A DNA stretch of 64,000 nt from Collinsella aerofaciens (GTDB lineage: Bacteria > Actinomycetota > Coriobacteriia > Coriobacteriales > Coriobacteriaceae). The DNA lies in contig JAPJOH010000010.1 of assembly GCA_030826265.1 (NCBI GenBank), positions 1-64,000 on the forward strand, given 5' to 3'. The notes below the pieces were generated by a model, which ran no database searches, had not been told where the DNA came from, and saw nothing but the letters and a program-made list of their open reading frames with translations. The position numbers and the translations under genes were made by a program. Positions 6,982 through 14,890 of the stretch are shown here, in pieces (the first letter of the stretch is position 1; each line of letters begins with the position of its first letter).

Positions 6982-8361
6982 ATGAACACCGAGGAAATTG
7001 CGCGCATCGTCGGCGATCAGCGCACTTACTTTAAAACGCACGCTACGTTTGATGTTGATGCCCGACGTCGCGCGCTCGTGAGTTTACGCGATGCGGTACG
7101 GGCGCACGAGGCCGATATTGCCCATGCACTCAAGACCGATTTGGGAAAGTCGCATGACGAGGCATATATGTGCGAGATCGGCACGTCGCTTTCCGAGATT
7201 CGTCATCAGATCGCTCACGTGGCTCGATGGAGTCGTCCGCGCCTGCGTCCGTGTGACCTTGCCAACGCCGTGAGCGCGTGCAAAACGCAAGCCGTGCCCT
7301 ATGGCGTCACGCTCATCATGGCTCCGTGGAACTACCCGTTTTTGCTAACACTCGAGCCGCTCGCCGGCGCCCTTGCCGCGGGCAATACCGTGGTCATCAA
7401 GCCGAGTGCCTATGCTCCGGCATCGAGCGCGGTGCTCAAGCAAATCTGTGAAGAGGCATTTGATCCGCGCCTGGTGACGGTTGTCGAGGGCGGGCGCGCC
7501 GAGAACGAAGCGTTGCTCGATGAGTGCTGGGACAAGATCTTCTTTACCGGTAGCGTTCCGGTCGGCAAGCTCGTCATGGAGCGCGCGAGTAAAAACCTCA
7601 CGCCCGTGACGCTTGAGCTGGGCGGCAAGAGCCCCTGCATCGTGGATGCGACGGCAAACTTGAAGGTCGCGGCACGGCGTATCGCCTTTGGCAAATGGCT
7701 CAACGTAGGGCAGACCTGCGTGGCGCCCGACTACCTGCTGGTCGATACGCGCGTGCACGACGAGCTGCTGGGCCTCATCAAGGAAGAGGTCCGCCGTATG
7801 TTTGGCGAGCATCCGCTCGATAACGAGGATTACGGGCATATCGTCAATGCTAAGCATTTTGCGCGCGTGCGCGGGCTGATCGATCCCGATAAGGTCGTGC
7901 TGGGAGGCACGGCGCGCGAGTCGTCGCTCAAGATTGAGCCGACGATCCTAGACGGCGTGACCCCCGATGACGCCGTGATGCAGGAGGAGATCTTCGGTCC
8001 CATCTTGCCGGTGCTGACGTTTGAGAGCCTAGACGAGGCCGAAGCGTTTATTACGGATCGTCCGACGCCGCTGGCCCTGTATATCTTTAGTCAGGATCGC
8101 GCAGTTCAGCAGCGCTTCGTGCGTTACGTGCCCTTTGGCGGTGGCTGTGTCAACGACACGATCATGCACTTGGCTACGAGCCATATGGGCTTTGGCGGCA
8201 TGGGCGCGAGCGGTATGGGGCAGTACCATGGACGCGAGAGCTTCGATACGTTTAGCCACAAGAAGAGTATCGTGAACAAGGCAACTTGGCTGGACGTGCC
8301 GTTTCGGTATGCGCCCTACGCAAGCTGGAAGCACAAGTTCGTGCGCATGTTTGTGCATTAG
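6982..8361 (+). CDS. NAD(P)-dependent aldehyde dehydrogenase, class 3-like
   Basis: A 459-residue aldehyde dehydrogenase. Family blocks are in order: APWNYPFLL (cofactor cleft), NTVVIKPS, FTGSVPVGKLVM, VTLELGGKSP with the general-base Glu, GQTCVAPDYLL with the nucleophile Cys, and EEIFGPILPVL. The short length and the C-terminal segment (FRYAPYASWKHKFVRMF) resemble the class 3/fatty aldehyde group (YwdH/CoiF-like) rather than acylating enzymes. GGAGGG precedes the ATG. It is the second gene of the alcohol dehydrogenase operon. A hairpin that may terminate the operon begins eight bases after the stop. Confidence 0.9.
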   Translation: MNTEEIARIVGDQRTYFKTHATFDVDARRRALVSLRDAVRAHEADIAHALKTDLGKSHDEAYMCEIGTSLSEIRHQIAHVARWSRPRLRPCDLANAVSACKTQAVPYGVTLIMAPWNYPFLLTLEPLAGALAAGNTVVIKPSAYAPASSAVLKQICEEAFDPRLVTVVEGGRAENEALLDECWDKIFFTGSVPVGKLVMERASKNLTPVTLELGGKSPCIVDATANLKVAARRIAFGKWLNVGQTCVAPDYLLVDTRVHDELLGLIKEEVRRMFGEHPLDNEDYGHIVNAKHFARVRGLIDPDKVVLGGTARESSLKIEPTILDGVTPDDAVMQEEIFGPILPVLTFESLDEAEAFITDRPTPLALYIFSQDRAVQQRFVRYVPFGGGCVNDTIMHLATSHMGFGGMGASGMGQYHGRESFDTFSHKKSIVNKATWLDVPFRYAPYASWKHKFVRMFVH

Positions 8362-8369
8362 AAAAGGGC

Positions 8370-8403
8370 GCAGGTAATACGAACAAGTGTTCCTATTACC
8401 TGC
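8370..8403 (+). promoter_or_regulatory. Hairpin with an embedded LexA-like box (CGAACAAGTGTTCC)
   Basis: Perfect 10-base arms (GCAGGTAATA and TATTACCTGC) enclose CGAACAAGTGTTCC at 8380-8393. That core fits the Gram-positive SOS box pattern CGAAC-N4-GTTYC and the actinobacterial GAAC-N4-GTTC core. The whole could also act as terminator of the preceding operon, though only ATTTTG follows. GAAC/GTTC pairing would arise in any extended hairpin, so the LexA reading is a hypothesis. It lies about 65 bases before the small hydrophobic peptide gene. Confidence 0.45.
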
Positions 8404-8466
8404 ATTTTGCGTTAGACTACTGTTATGGAGCACGGATGGGCCAACTCCCTTTAGAAGGGATTTGGT

Positions 8467-8550
8467 ATGAACGTAAGCGATGTTATTTCGTTATTGGCGT
8501 TGTTGATTGCGGCTATCGAACTCGGTCTGTTTATCGGCCGAATGAAATAG
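8467..8550 (+). CDS. 27-residue hydrophobic peptide, candidate type I toxin (TisB/holin-like)
   Basis: The frame starts at an ATG with AGAAGGGA upstream and encodes MNVSDVISLLALL...GLFIGRMK. A charged N-end (Asp5), one hydrophobic helix with a single Glu, and a basic tail (R, K) give the layout of small membrane toxins. The start MN.xD and the LLI.AA..L core recall SOS-induced TisB, and the general form also fits the small holin-like toxin group. A LexA-like box lies about 75 bases upstream, as expected for an SOS-regulated toxin. GC-rich, foldable sequence follows the stop directly. Being so short, it could be a chance frame, but ribosome site, helix and context agree. It would act at the inner membrane. 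Confidence 0.5.
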   Translation: MNVSDVISLLALLIAAIELGLFIGRMK

Positions 8551-8786
8551 CCGCCCCCGCGTAAGCGAAGACGGCCACTTCTCACGATGAAAACGTGTAT
8601 CGGAGTTGGCAAGACCCGCGGCAACGGGTGCCATCCGTGTTCCTATCTTATCTGCAAGCGTTCTGTCGCGCAAGCGTTGAGGCAAACGATTGAAGGACGC
8701 AGGCAGGATGTATTTGTGTCCGCACGGGACCGTAGACTTCTCAATAAGGTTACACACCGGTTTATCCGGCCGTTAGAGGAGCTGCT
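8551..8786. other. Structured gap after the small peptide; possible antitoxin RNA region
   Basis: I see no convincing gene in these 236 bases. A foldable stretch lies at 8608-8632 (GGCA/TGCC and CCCG/CGGG arms around a short loop), and GCCG/ACGGC pairing is possible just after the peptide stop. Type I toxin genes are usually paired with an antisense or convergent RNA in such a position, but I find no strong promoter on the minus strand. A longer open frame from 8587 overlaps the next gene in another frame and is not credible. Confidence 0.25.
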
Positions 8787-9113
8787 ATGTACGAGCCTTC
8801 GCGTGTTCTTCTGTCATTTCACATTGCAGGATTTCAGTATGCCGATGGCGCCTTGGTCTTGGGCGATCTTAAAGCGGGCGATAAACTGACGCTGTGTGCC
8901 GAGCGCGATAATCCCCATGACCCTGAGGCGGTTGCGATTTATTACGGCAACACCAAGCTTGGCTATGTTCCGGGAAACGAGGTCGGCCCGCTGTCCTTGA
9001 TGATGTATTACGGCCACGAGGACGTATTTGAGGCCCGCGTGCAACAGGTTGCTCCCGAGCGCAGCCCGTGGCATCAGGTGCACGTTGGCCTCTACGTGGT
9101 GGACGCTCGCTAA
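8787..9113 (+). CDS. HIRAN domain protein
   Basis: This 108-residue protein is essentially one HIRAN domain: SFHIAGFQYADGALVLGDL, LTLCAERDNPHDPEAVAIYY and KLGYVPGNEVGPLSLMM match the family pattern of a GxxxxxG start, a DNPxDPxAVAV block and an xxGYxP block. HIRAN domains in eukaryotic HLTF/Rad5 recognise 3' ends of stalled DNA; stand-alone bacterial forms are little studied but are thought to bind DNA. GAGGAG precedes the ATG. It lies downstream of the LexA-like box and small peptide and 18 bases before a small charged protein, so a link to DNA damage is plausible but inferred. Confidence 0.75.
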   Translation: MYEPSRVLLSFHIAGFQYADGALVLGDLKAGDKLTLCAERDNPHDPEAVAIYYGNTKLGYVPGNEVGPLSLMMYYGHEDVFEARVQQVAPERSPWHQVHVGLYVVDAR

Positions 9114-9131
9114 TCGGCAAGGGAGGCGGCC

Positions 9132-9311
9132 ATGTTTGATGGCGATGATCTGTTCAATCTGACAGACGATCCGTTTGAGTGGGATATGCTACTCGATGAC
9201 GATGAGTTGGAGCAGGATTGTAAGAAGCGCCAGGACAAGAGCGCCCAGGGTGACGCGTCGAAAAAGAAAGACAAGCGCCGTCGCGGACTGTTCGGCGGGC
9301 TCTTTGGATAA
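9132..9311 (+). CDS. Small charged protein (59 residues), function unknown
   Basis: The ATG at 9132 follows GGGAGGC and lies 18 bases after the HIRAN stop, so the two are probably one unit. The N-terminal half is strongly acidic (DGDD, DDPFEWD, LLDDDELEQD) and the second half strongly basic (KKRQ, KKKDKRRR), ending GLFGGLFG. There is no membrane segment. Such a split-charge layout suggests a nucleic-acid or protein adaptor, but I recognise no family. Codon use matches its neighbours, which supports it being real. Confidence 0.55.
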   Translation: MFDGDDLFNLTDDPFEWDMLLDDDELEQDCKKRQDKSAQGDASKKKDKRRRGLFGGLFG

Positions 9312-9377
9312 CCGCCGCATCGATGCGTCTGTATACTTAGCACGAGTTGAACACGTTGCGAAATGAGGGCATAGACG

Positions 9378-9923
9378 ATGATGTGGTTTACCGCCGACCT
9401 GCACCTGGGTGATACGAATATCTTGCACGACATGGACCGGACGTTTGGCTCGGTCGAGGAGATGAACCGCAAGGTCATCGATGCCATCAATGAGTGCGTG
9501 GCCGCGGATGACCGTCTCTACATCCTGGGAGACTTTACCTATCGTTTGCCCCTAGCGGATGCCGTGCACCTGCGCGAGCGTATCGAATGCAAGAATGTGA
9601 CGCTCATCCGCGGTAACCATGACGGCGACTGGGAAGACCCGGACGCGCCGCAGATTTGGGAAGACGTGCGCGATTACTTGGAGATTGCCCCCGGCTATGC
9701 CAAGGGTCACCGTCTGGTTATGAGCCACTACCCCATGCTCAGCTGGAATGGCAAGGCGCGTGGCGCCATCATGCTGCACGGGCATATCCACAGCAGGGGA
9801 GACCGCACCAACGCGCGCAACCGCGATCGCGAGCGCCCTATCTTTCGCTACGATGTCGGTCTCGATGCCAACAAGTTCAAGCCCGTAAGCCGGGATCAAA
9901 TCCTGGGCTTCTTTGGACTGTAA
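9378..9923 (+). CDS. Metallophosphoesterase (calcineurin-like)
   Basis: The 181-residue protein carries the full set of binuclear metal motifs: ADLHLGD near the N-terminus, LGDF, IRGNHDGD, MSHYP and LHGHIHS. It belongs to the short single-domain calcineurin-like group often annotated only as phosphoesterase; the substrate is unknown. The start overlaps a GGGCATAGACG leader with a modest ribosome site; a second Met follows immediately. A 38-base hairpin with a conserved loop begins six bases after the stop. Confidence 0.85.
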   Translation: MMWFTADLHLGDTNILHDMDRTFGSVEEMNRKVIDAINECVAADDRLYILGDFTYRLPLADAVHLRERIECKNVTLIRGNHDGDWEDPDAPQIWEDVRDYLEIAPGYAKGHRLVMSHYPMLSWNGKARGAIMLHGHIHSRGDRTNARNRDRERPIFRYDVGLDANKFKPVSRDQILGFFGL

Positions 9924-9929
9924 TGCTCG

Positions 9930-9967
9930 AACCACCACAAAGGGGACAGGCACCTTTCGTGGTGGTT
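9930..9967 (+). repeat. 38-base hairpin with GGGACAGG loop, copy 1
   Basis: Arms AACCACCAC and GTGGTGGTT pair around an AAAGGGGACAGG-containing loop. A second element of identical length at 24048-24085 (opposite strand) keeps the loop but has different, still complementary arms, AACCTGCCA and TGGCAGGTT. Compensatory change of this kind indicates a conserved RNA or DNA hairpin. Both copies start at or just after a stop codon, in the direction of the gene they follow. The loop resembles REP elements associated with tyrosine transposases in other bacteria, but no such transposase lies here. Confidence 0.65.
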
Positions 9968-10062
9968 CTGGCACCGTTGCCATTATGGCGGCGGCGTCTT
10001 TTTTGTCCGCGCGGCGCGGTAGAGTGTAGGCGATTGAAATTTGCGTCCATCGAGGAGCTGCT

Positions 10063-11820
10063 ATGAACGAGATCAGGTGCCCGCATTGCGGCGAAGTGTT
10101 TAAGGTCGATGCGTCCGGCTATGCGGATATCGTCAAACAGGTGCGCGATGCTGAGTTCTCGCGCGACCTGGATGAGCGTGTGAAGGCAGTCCAGCGCGAG
10201 GGCGAGCAGGCGCTGGAACTTGAGCGCTCGCGTTCGACGGCCGCCTTGCAAGAGGCAGAGTCTCAGCGCAACGCTCAGCTTGTCGAGCAGAAGAACGCTG
10301 CGGCCCAGCAGCTGGCGCAAGAAGTCGCCAAGCGCGATGCCGAGCTTGCCGAGCTGCGCGCCAAGCTTGAGGGCGCTGCCACGGAGCGCGAGAGTGCAAG
10401 CCAGCGCGCGGCGGTTGAGGCCCGTGCGGATGCGCAGAAGGAAAACGCAGAGCTCCAGCGTGAGATTGACAACCTGCGCGCGCAGCTGGGACGCAAGGAT
10501 GACGAAGCCAAACTTGCCGAGGCGGCGGCGCGCAATGCTGCTCAAAACGATCTGTCCGCCCGCGACGCTCAGATTGCTGAGCTACAGGCAAAGCTCTCCG
10601 CTGCGGACAAGGCCCAGGAGATGGCGCTTGCCGCTGCCGCGGCAGAGTCGCAGCGTGAGCTCGATGCCGCTCGCAGCGAGGCCGAGCGCGCGCTTGCTGA
10701 CTATCGCGCGAAGGTACAAGAGAAGTTTTCCGCCGCAAAGGCTCAGTCCGAGCAAGAGGCCGAGGGCCTGCGTGCCCAGCTGCGCGAACAGGAGCTGACG
10801 GCCAAAATGAACCTATCGGAGGCGGTCGCCGCGGCGGAGCGTGAGCGTGATGAGGCGCGTGCCAAGCTGACGAGTGAGCTGGCGGTGCGCGATTCGCGTG
10901 AGGAACAGGCCAAGGCAGCCCACGAGCTTGAGCTCGCGCAGGCCCAGCGCGTGAGCGACGAGTTGATCCGCTACAAGGACGAAGAGATTGAGCGCCTTAA
11001 GGAAATGAAGATCCGCCTGTCCACCAAGATGGTGGGCGAGTCGCTCGAGCAGCACTGCGAGACCGAGTTTAACCGTCTGCGCATGACGGCGTTTCCTAAC
11101 GCGTACTTCGAGAAGGATAACGATGCGTCCGAGGGCACCAAAGGCGACTTTATCTTTCGCGAGTGCGACGCGAGCGGCAACGAGGTCATTTCGATTATGT
11201 TCGAGATGAAAAACGAGAACGACGAGACCGCGACCAAGCACAAGAACGAGGACTTCTTTAAGAAACTCGATCACGATCGTCGCCAGAAAGGCTGTGAGTA
11301 CGCGGTGCTCTGCACGCTGCTCGAGCCCGAGAGCGAGCTCTATAACGCGGGTATCGTCGACGTGAGTTACCGCTACGAGAAGATGTACGTGATCCGTCCG
11401 CAGTTTTTCATTCCCATGATTACGCTTCTTCGCAACGCCGCCATGGGTTCGCTGCGCTATAAGCAGGAGCTGGCGGAATACAAACAGCAGAATATCGACG
11501 TCACGAACTTCGAAGCCAAGATGGAGAAGTTCAAGAATGATTTCGGCCGCAACTACGAGATCGCGAGCCGCAAGTTCCAAACGGCGATCGATGAGATCGA
11601 TAAGACGATTAGCCACCTGCAGAAAACCAAGGAGGCGTTGCTGTCCTCCGAGAACAATCTGCGCCTAGCCAACAAGAAGGCGGACGATCTTACCATTCGC
11701 AAGCTCACGTGGGGCAACAAGACCATGAAGGCCGCGTTTGACGAGGCGCGCGGGGCTGCGACAGAGACAAACGATGAGCCAGCCGAGGCGGATTCGTATG
11801 AGGTCGAGGGTGCCGAGTAA
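10063..11820 (+). CDS. DUF2130 domain protein with long coiled coil
   Basis: This 585-residue protein begins with a zinc-ribbon-like start (IRCPHCGEVFKVD), followed by about 290 residues of heptad-rich, Ala/Glu/Arg-rich coiled coil. The C-terminal part (about 310-500) is the conserved DUF2130 region, including IRLSTKMVGESLEQHCE, NDASEGTKGDFIFRE, FEMKNENDETATKHKNEDFFKKLDHDR and CEYAVLCTLLEPESELYN. The E...K and D..F pattern of this region suggests a nuclease-like fold, but activity is not established. GAGGAG precedes the ATG. A strong hairpin terminator follows. It is probably a soluble, elongated, DNA-associated protein; the role is unknown. Confidence 0.85.
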   Translation: MNEIRCPHCGEVFKVDASGYADIVKQVRDAEFSRDLDERVKAVQREGEQALELERSRSTAALQEAESQRNAQLVEQKNAAAQQLAQEVAKRDAELAELRAKLEGAATERESASQRAAVEARADAQKENAELQREIDNLRAQLGRKDDEAKLAEAAARNAAQNDLSARDAQIAELQAKLSAADKAQEMALAAAAAESQRELDAARSEAERALADYRAKVQEKFSAAKAQSEQEAEGLRAQLREQELTAKMNLSEAVAAAERERDEARAKLTSELAVRDSREEQAKAAHELELAQAQRVSDELIRYKDEEIERLKEMKIRLSTKMVGESLEQHCETEFNRLRMTAFPNAYFEKDNDASEGTKGDFIFRECDASGNEVISIMFEMKNENDETATKHKNEDFFKKLDHDRRQKGCEYAVLCTLLEPESELYNAGIVDVSYRYEKMYVIRPQFFIPMITLLRNAAMGSLRYKQELAEYKQQNIDVTNFEAKMEKFKNDFGRNYEIASRKFQTAIDEIDKTISHLQKTKEALLSSENNLRLANKKADDLTIRKLTWGNKTMKAAFDEARGAATETNDEPAEADSYEVEGAE

Positions 11821-11839
11821 GGCATAGCGTATAGCGCAA

Positions 11840-11876
11840 AAGCGGGGCCGCTGGCTATATTGCCAGCGGCCCCGCT
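11840..11876. terminator. Bidirectional terminator between DUF2130 gene and helicase
   Basis: A perfect 16-base stem, AAGCGGGGCCGCTGGC paired with its complement around TATATT, lies between two convergent genes. T-rich sequence flanks it only weakly on the plus side (CGTTTCGTT), but the stem is very strong and the location fits a shared terminator. Confidence 0.8.
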
Positions 11877-11899
11877 TCGTTTCGTTCCAGTATGTTCGG

Positions 11900-14581
11900 C
11901 TAGTCCTCGAGCAGGTCCTCGATAAAGCCGACGCGGTAGTTTTTGAAGATGACCTCGCCGCCGTCTTGCGTGGCGTCCAGATCGACATCGCCCATGATGC
12001 CAAAATCGTGGTCGCCATCCTCGTCGGCAAAGATCTGGTGCACGTGCCATACGTGCGCGGTCTTCTCCTCGGACTCGTCAATGGAAAACATCGCGGCGCT
12101 GCGGGCATCTCCGTCGGTGAGGATTTCCTCGTGCTGCTCGTGGTAAGCGTCGAGTGCTTTTTGCCAGCGGATCTCGCTCATGCCCCAGTCGTCGTCGAGC
12201 TCGCCCAGGTCGCGAACGTGCTCGCGGGCGGCAAGGGTCACGCGGCGGAAGAGCGCGTTGCGCACCAATAGCGTGCAGCCGCGACGGTCCGCCACGACCT
12301 CGTCGATGCCCTGCGGCGGCGCAGCATCGAGGGCTGCCGGGTTGCCGGCGTTCTCCCACTCATCCACCAGGCTCGAGTCCACCGAGCGCACCACAAAGCC
12401 CAGCCACGAGATAATGTCGCGCAGGCGCTCGTCGCGCTTCTCGATGGGCACGGTGCGGTCGAGTGAACGGTAGGCCTCTGCCAGGTAACGCAGCAAAATG
12501 CCCTCGGAGCGGGCGATGCCGAGCTTTTGGATATAGCCCTTAAAGTCGCTCGCGCTCTCCAGCATGTCGCGCAGGACGCTCTTGGGCGAGAGCTGGTAGT
12601 CGTTGGCCCAAGGTACTTCTTGGCAGTACTTGTCGAAGGCGGCATCGAGCAAGTCCTCGAGCGGCTTTTCGTAGGTGACATCCTGGATGCGCTCCAGGCG
12701 TTCCTCATATTCGACGCCGTCAGCCTTCATTTCGGCCATCGCGCGGTCGCGCGCGGCGCGCTCCTGCGCGCGCAATACCTGCTTGGGGTCCTCGAGCGTT
12801 GCCTCGACCATCGAGATCAGATCCATGGTATAGGTCTCACTCTCGGGGTCGAGCAGCTCCAGTGCGGCAAGCAAAAACGGCGAGAGCGGCTGGTCGAGCG
12901 CAAAGTCCTCGGGCAGATCGACCGTCAGTGCATAGTCGATGTCTGGCGCGGCGTCAGTCGGGGCGTCGGGCGCGGGCGGCACCTCGGTGCGAACGACGAC
13001 GCCGGAATCGATGAGCGTGGCGAAGATTTCGTCGGCGCGAACCTCGAGCTTGGCCTTTTCCTCGGGGGTCTGCAAGCTCGTCTCGATGAGGTCGTGTACG
13101 CGGGCTCGGGCATCGCCGCCCTGCTCGACCACGCTAATCACCATGGAGTGCGTGATGCGAAGGCGCGGCTTGAGCGTCTCGGGCTGCGTCTCGATCAGGC
13201 GCTCAAAGGTCTGCTTGTTCCAGGTGACAAAGCCCTCGGGGGCCTTCTTCTTTTTAATCTTGCGGAGCTTCTTGGGGTCGTCGCCCGCCTTGGCCATGAG
13301 TTTGGCGTTCTCGATCTCGTGCTCCGGGGCCTCGGCGATGACCATGCCCTCGGTATCGAAGCCCGAGCGGCCGGCGCGACCGGCAATCTGATGGAACTCG
13401 CGGGCGCGCAGGCGACGCATCTTGTAGCCGTCGAACTTGGTGAGCGCGGTGAGTACCACGGTGTGGATGGGTACGTTGATGCCGACGCCGAGCGTATCGG
13501 TGCCGCAGATGACGGGCAGCAGGCCCTGCTGCGCCAGGCGCTCCACCAGCAGGCGATAGCGCGGCAACATGCCGGCATGGTGCACGCCGACGCCGCATCC
13601 AAGCAGGCGTTTGAGAATCTTACCAAAGGCCGTGGAGAAGCTCGTCCCCTTTGCCGCTTCTTTGATGGCCTCGCGCTGCTCCTTGCTGGCGATGCCAAAA
13701 TTGGCGAGCGACTGTGCCGTTGCAAGGGCGGCATCCTGGCTAAAGTGCACGATATAGAGCGGGGCCTCGCCGCGGCGCATGGCGAGCTCGACCGTGCCCT
13801 CGAGGGAGGTCGTCACGTAGTCGTAGCTCAGCGGCACGGGGCGCGGGGCATCGACGACCAAGTCGCAGGTAGCACCGGTGTGTTCCTCGAGTGAGGCGGC
13901 GATGGCAGTGACATCGCCGAGCGTGGCGCTCATGAGCATGAATTGCGTGTGGGGCAGGGTGAGCAGCGGCACCTGCCAAGCCCAACCGCGGTCGGGGTCG
14001 GCAAAGTAGTGGAACTCGTCCATGGCCACGCAGCCCACGTCGGCATCTTCGCTCTCGCGCAGTGCGTCGTTGGCAAGGATCTCTGCCGTGCAGCAGATGA
14101 CGGGTGCCTTGGTGTTGATATGCGTGTCGCCGGTAATCATGCCTACGTTATCGCGGCCGAGCACCTGCACAAGGTCGAAAAACTTCTCGCTGACCAGAGC
14201 CTTGATGGGAGCCGTGTAGTAGCAGCGCTTGCCCTGCGCCATGCCCATAAAGAGCATGCCCAGCGCGACGAGCGATTTACCCGATCCGGTCGGTGTGCCT
14301 AAAATGACGTGATCGCCGGCAGCCAGGTCCATGAGGGCCTCTTCTTGGTGATCCCACAGTTCAATGCCGCGATCGCTCGTCCATTCAAAGAAGCGTTCGA
14401 AGGCTTGATCGGGCGTGAGCCACGGTTCGGGCTCGCTGCCGTCCTCGGGCTCCCACCAGGTGGGGGAGAGCGCGCCGAGCGAGCCAAACTCGGCTTCGGT
14501 TCCCGTGCCGCCCGAGAATGAGCTGGCGGCGCCGGCGCCGGAGACGGTGCTGGCGGCGGTATCTGTCGTGGTCTGTGCCAT
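11900..14581 (-). CDS. Superfamily II RNA helicase with DUF3516 domain
   Basis: This 893-residue protein is a Ski2-like DExH helicase of the actinobacterial DUF3516 type. Helicase motifs appear in order: GTPTGSGKSLVA (Walker A), a DEFH box in VAMDEFHYFAD, LMSATLGDV, then GTDTLGVGINVPIHTVV and QIAGRAGRSGFD. The DUF3516 region fills the C-terminal half (from about 430), with linker KKKKAPEGFVTWNKQTFE. Substrates are thought to be structured RNA, but this is not proven for this group. The start at 14581 follows GAGAGAAAG; codons further upstream run into the palindromic repeat at 14703 and are not native. It ends next to the strong shared terminator. Confidence 0.88.
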   Translation of the reverse strand: MAQTTTDTAASTVSGAGAASSFSGGTGTEAEFGSLGALSPTWWEPEDGSEPEPWLTPDQAFERFFEWTSDRGIELWDHQEEALMDLAAGDHVILGTPTGSGKSLVALGMLFMGMAQGKRCYYTAPIKALVSEKFFDLVQVLGRDNVGMITGDTHINTKAPVICCTAEILANDALRESEDADVGCVAMDEFHYFADPDRGWAWQVPLLTLPHTQFMLMSATLGDVTAIAASLEEHTGATCDLVVDAPRPVPLSYDYVTTSLEGTVELAMRRGEAPLYIVHFSQDAALATAQSLANFGIASKEQREAIKEAAKGTSFSTAFGKILKRLLGCGVGVHHAGMLPRYRLLVERLAQQGLLPVICGTDTLGVGINVPIHTVVLTALTKFDGYKMRRLRAREFHQIAGRAGRSGFDTEGMVIAEAPEHEIENAKLMAKAGDDPKKLRKIKKKKAPEGFVTWNKQTFERLIETQPETLKPRLRITHSMVISVVEQGGDARARVHDLIETSLQTPEEKAKLEVRADEIFATLIDSGVVVRTEVPPAPDAPTDAAPDIDYALTVDLPEDFALDQPLSPFLLAALELLDPESETYTMDLISMVEATLEDPKQVLRAQERAARDRAMAEMKADGVEYEERLERIQDVTYEKPLEDLLDAAFDKYCQEVPWANDYQLSPKSVLRDMLESASDFKGYIQKLGIARSEGILLRYLAEAYRSLDRTVPIEKRDERLRDIISWLGFVVRSVDSSLVDEWENAGNPAALDAAPPQGIDEVVADRRGCTLLVRNALFRRVTLAAREHVRDLGELDDDWGMSEIRWQKALDAYHEQHEEILTDGDARSAAMFSIDESEEKTAHVWHVHQIFADEDGDHDFGIMGDVDLDATQDGGEVIFKNYRVGFIEDLLED

Positions 14582-14702
14582 GTGGTTGCTTTCTCTCGCG
14601 ATTGTCCGCCAACTATTATGGCGTAGCGGCGCATCGATGCGTTTGCAGGCAAGAAAATGCAGGAAATGGGCGTTCTGCCCGGCCGTTTGGTGCAGTTGCC
14701 AG

Positions 14703-14825
14703 CTAAGTGAGTAGACTTTTTGCGATGTCGCGAGCACATGGATTTTGCACAAGGGTTCTATCTGCGGTTTTAGTTTTCGTTATGCGGGTTGTGCTTGGCT
14801 ATTGCAAAAAAGTCTACTCACTTAG
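14703..14825 (+). repeat. 121-123 bp palindromic repeat, copy 3 of 3
   Basis: Same termini (CTAAGTGAGTAGACTTTT and AAAAGTCTACTCACTTAG) and the same centre (TTTTGCACAAGGGTTC.ATCTGCGGTTTT) as the copies at 3261 and 4681. The stretches between arms and centre have diverged more. It lies in the 309-base gap between trmB (ending 14891) and the helicase start (14581), both on the minus strand, and does not touch a stop codon here. I see nothing else in that gap beyond possible promoter sequence for the helicase. Confidence 0.8.
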
Positions 14826-14890
14826 GTTTGAGGGTTGTTTGCTGGCGCCTATTCGCGCTTATTTGCTGACGCCGCGACCATCAGAAGCCC

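Noticed and set aside
8587..8889. 100-codon frame between the small peptide and the HIRAN gene
   Set aside because: It overlaps the HIRAN gene in another frame, has no good ribosome site and no sensible protein pattern.
12527..13894. 455-codon plus-strand frame opposite the DUF3516 helicase
   Set aside because: The helicase motifs on the minus strand are complete, and the antisense product lacks any recognisable domain.
3261..14825. CRISPR array
   Set aside because: The repeats are far apart, palindromic and irregularly spaced, with no spacers and no cas genes.
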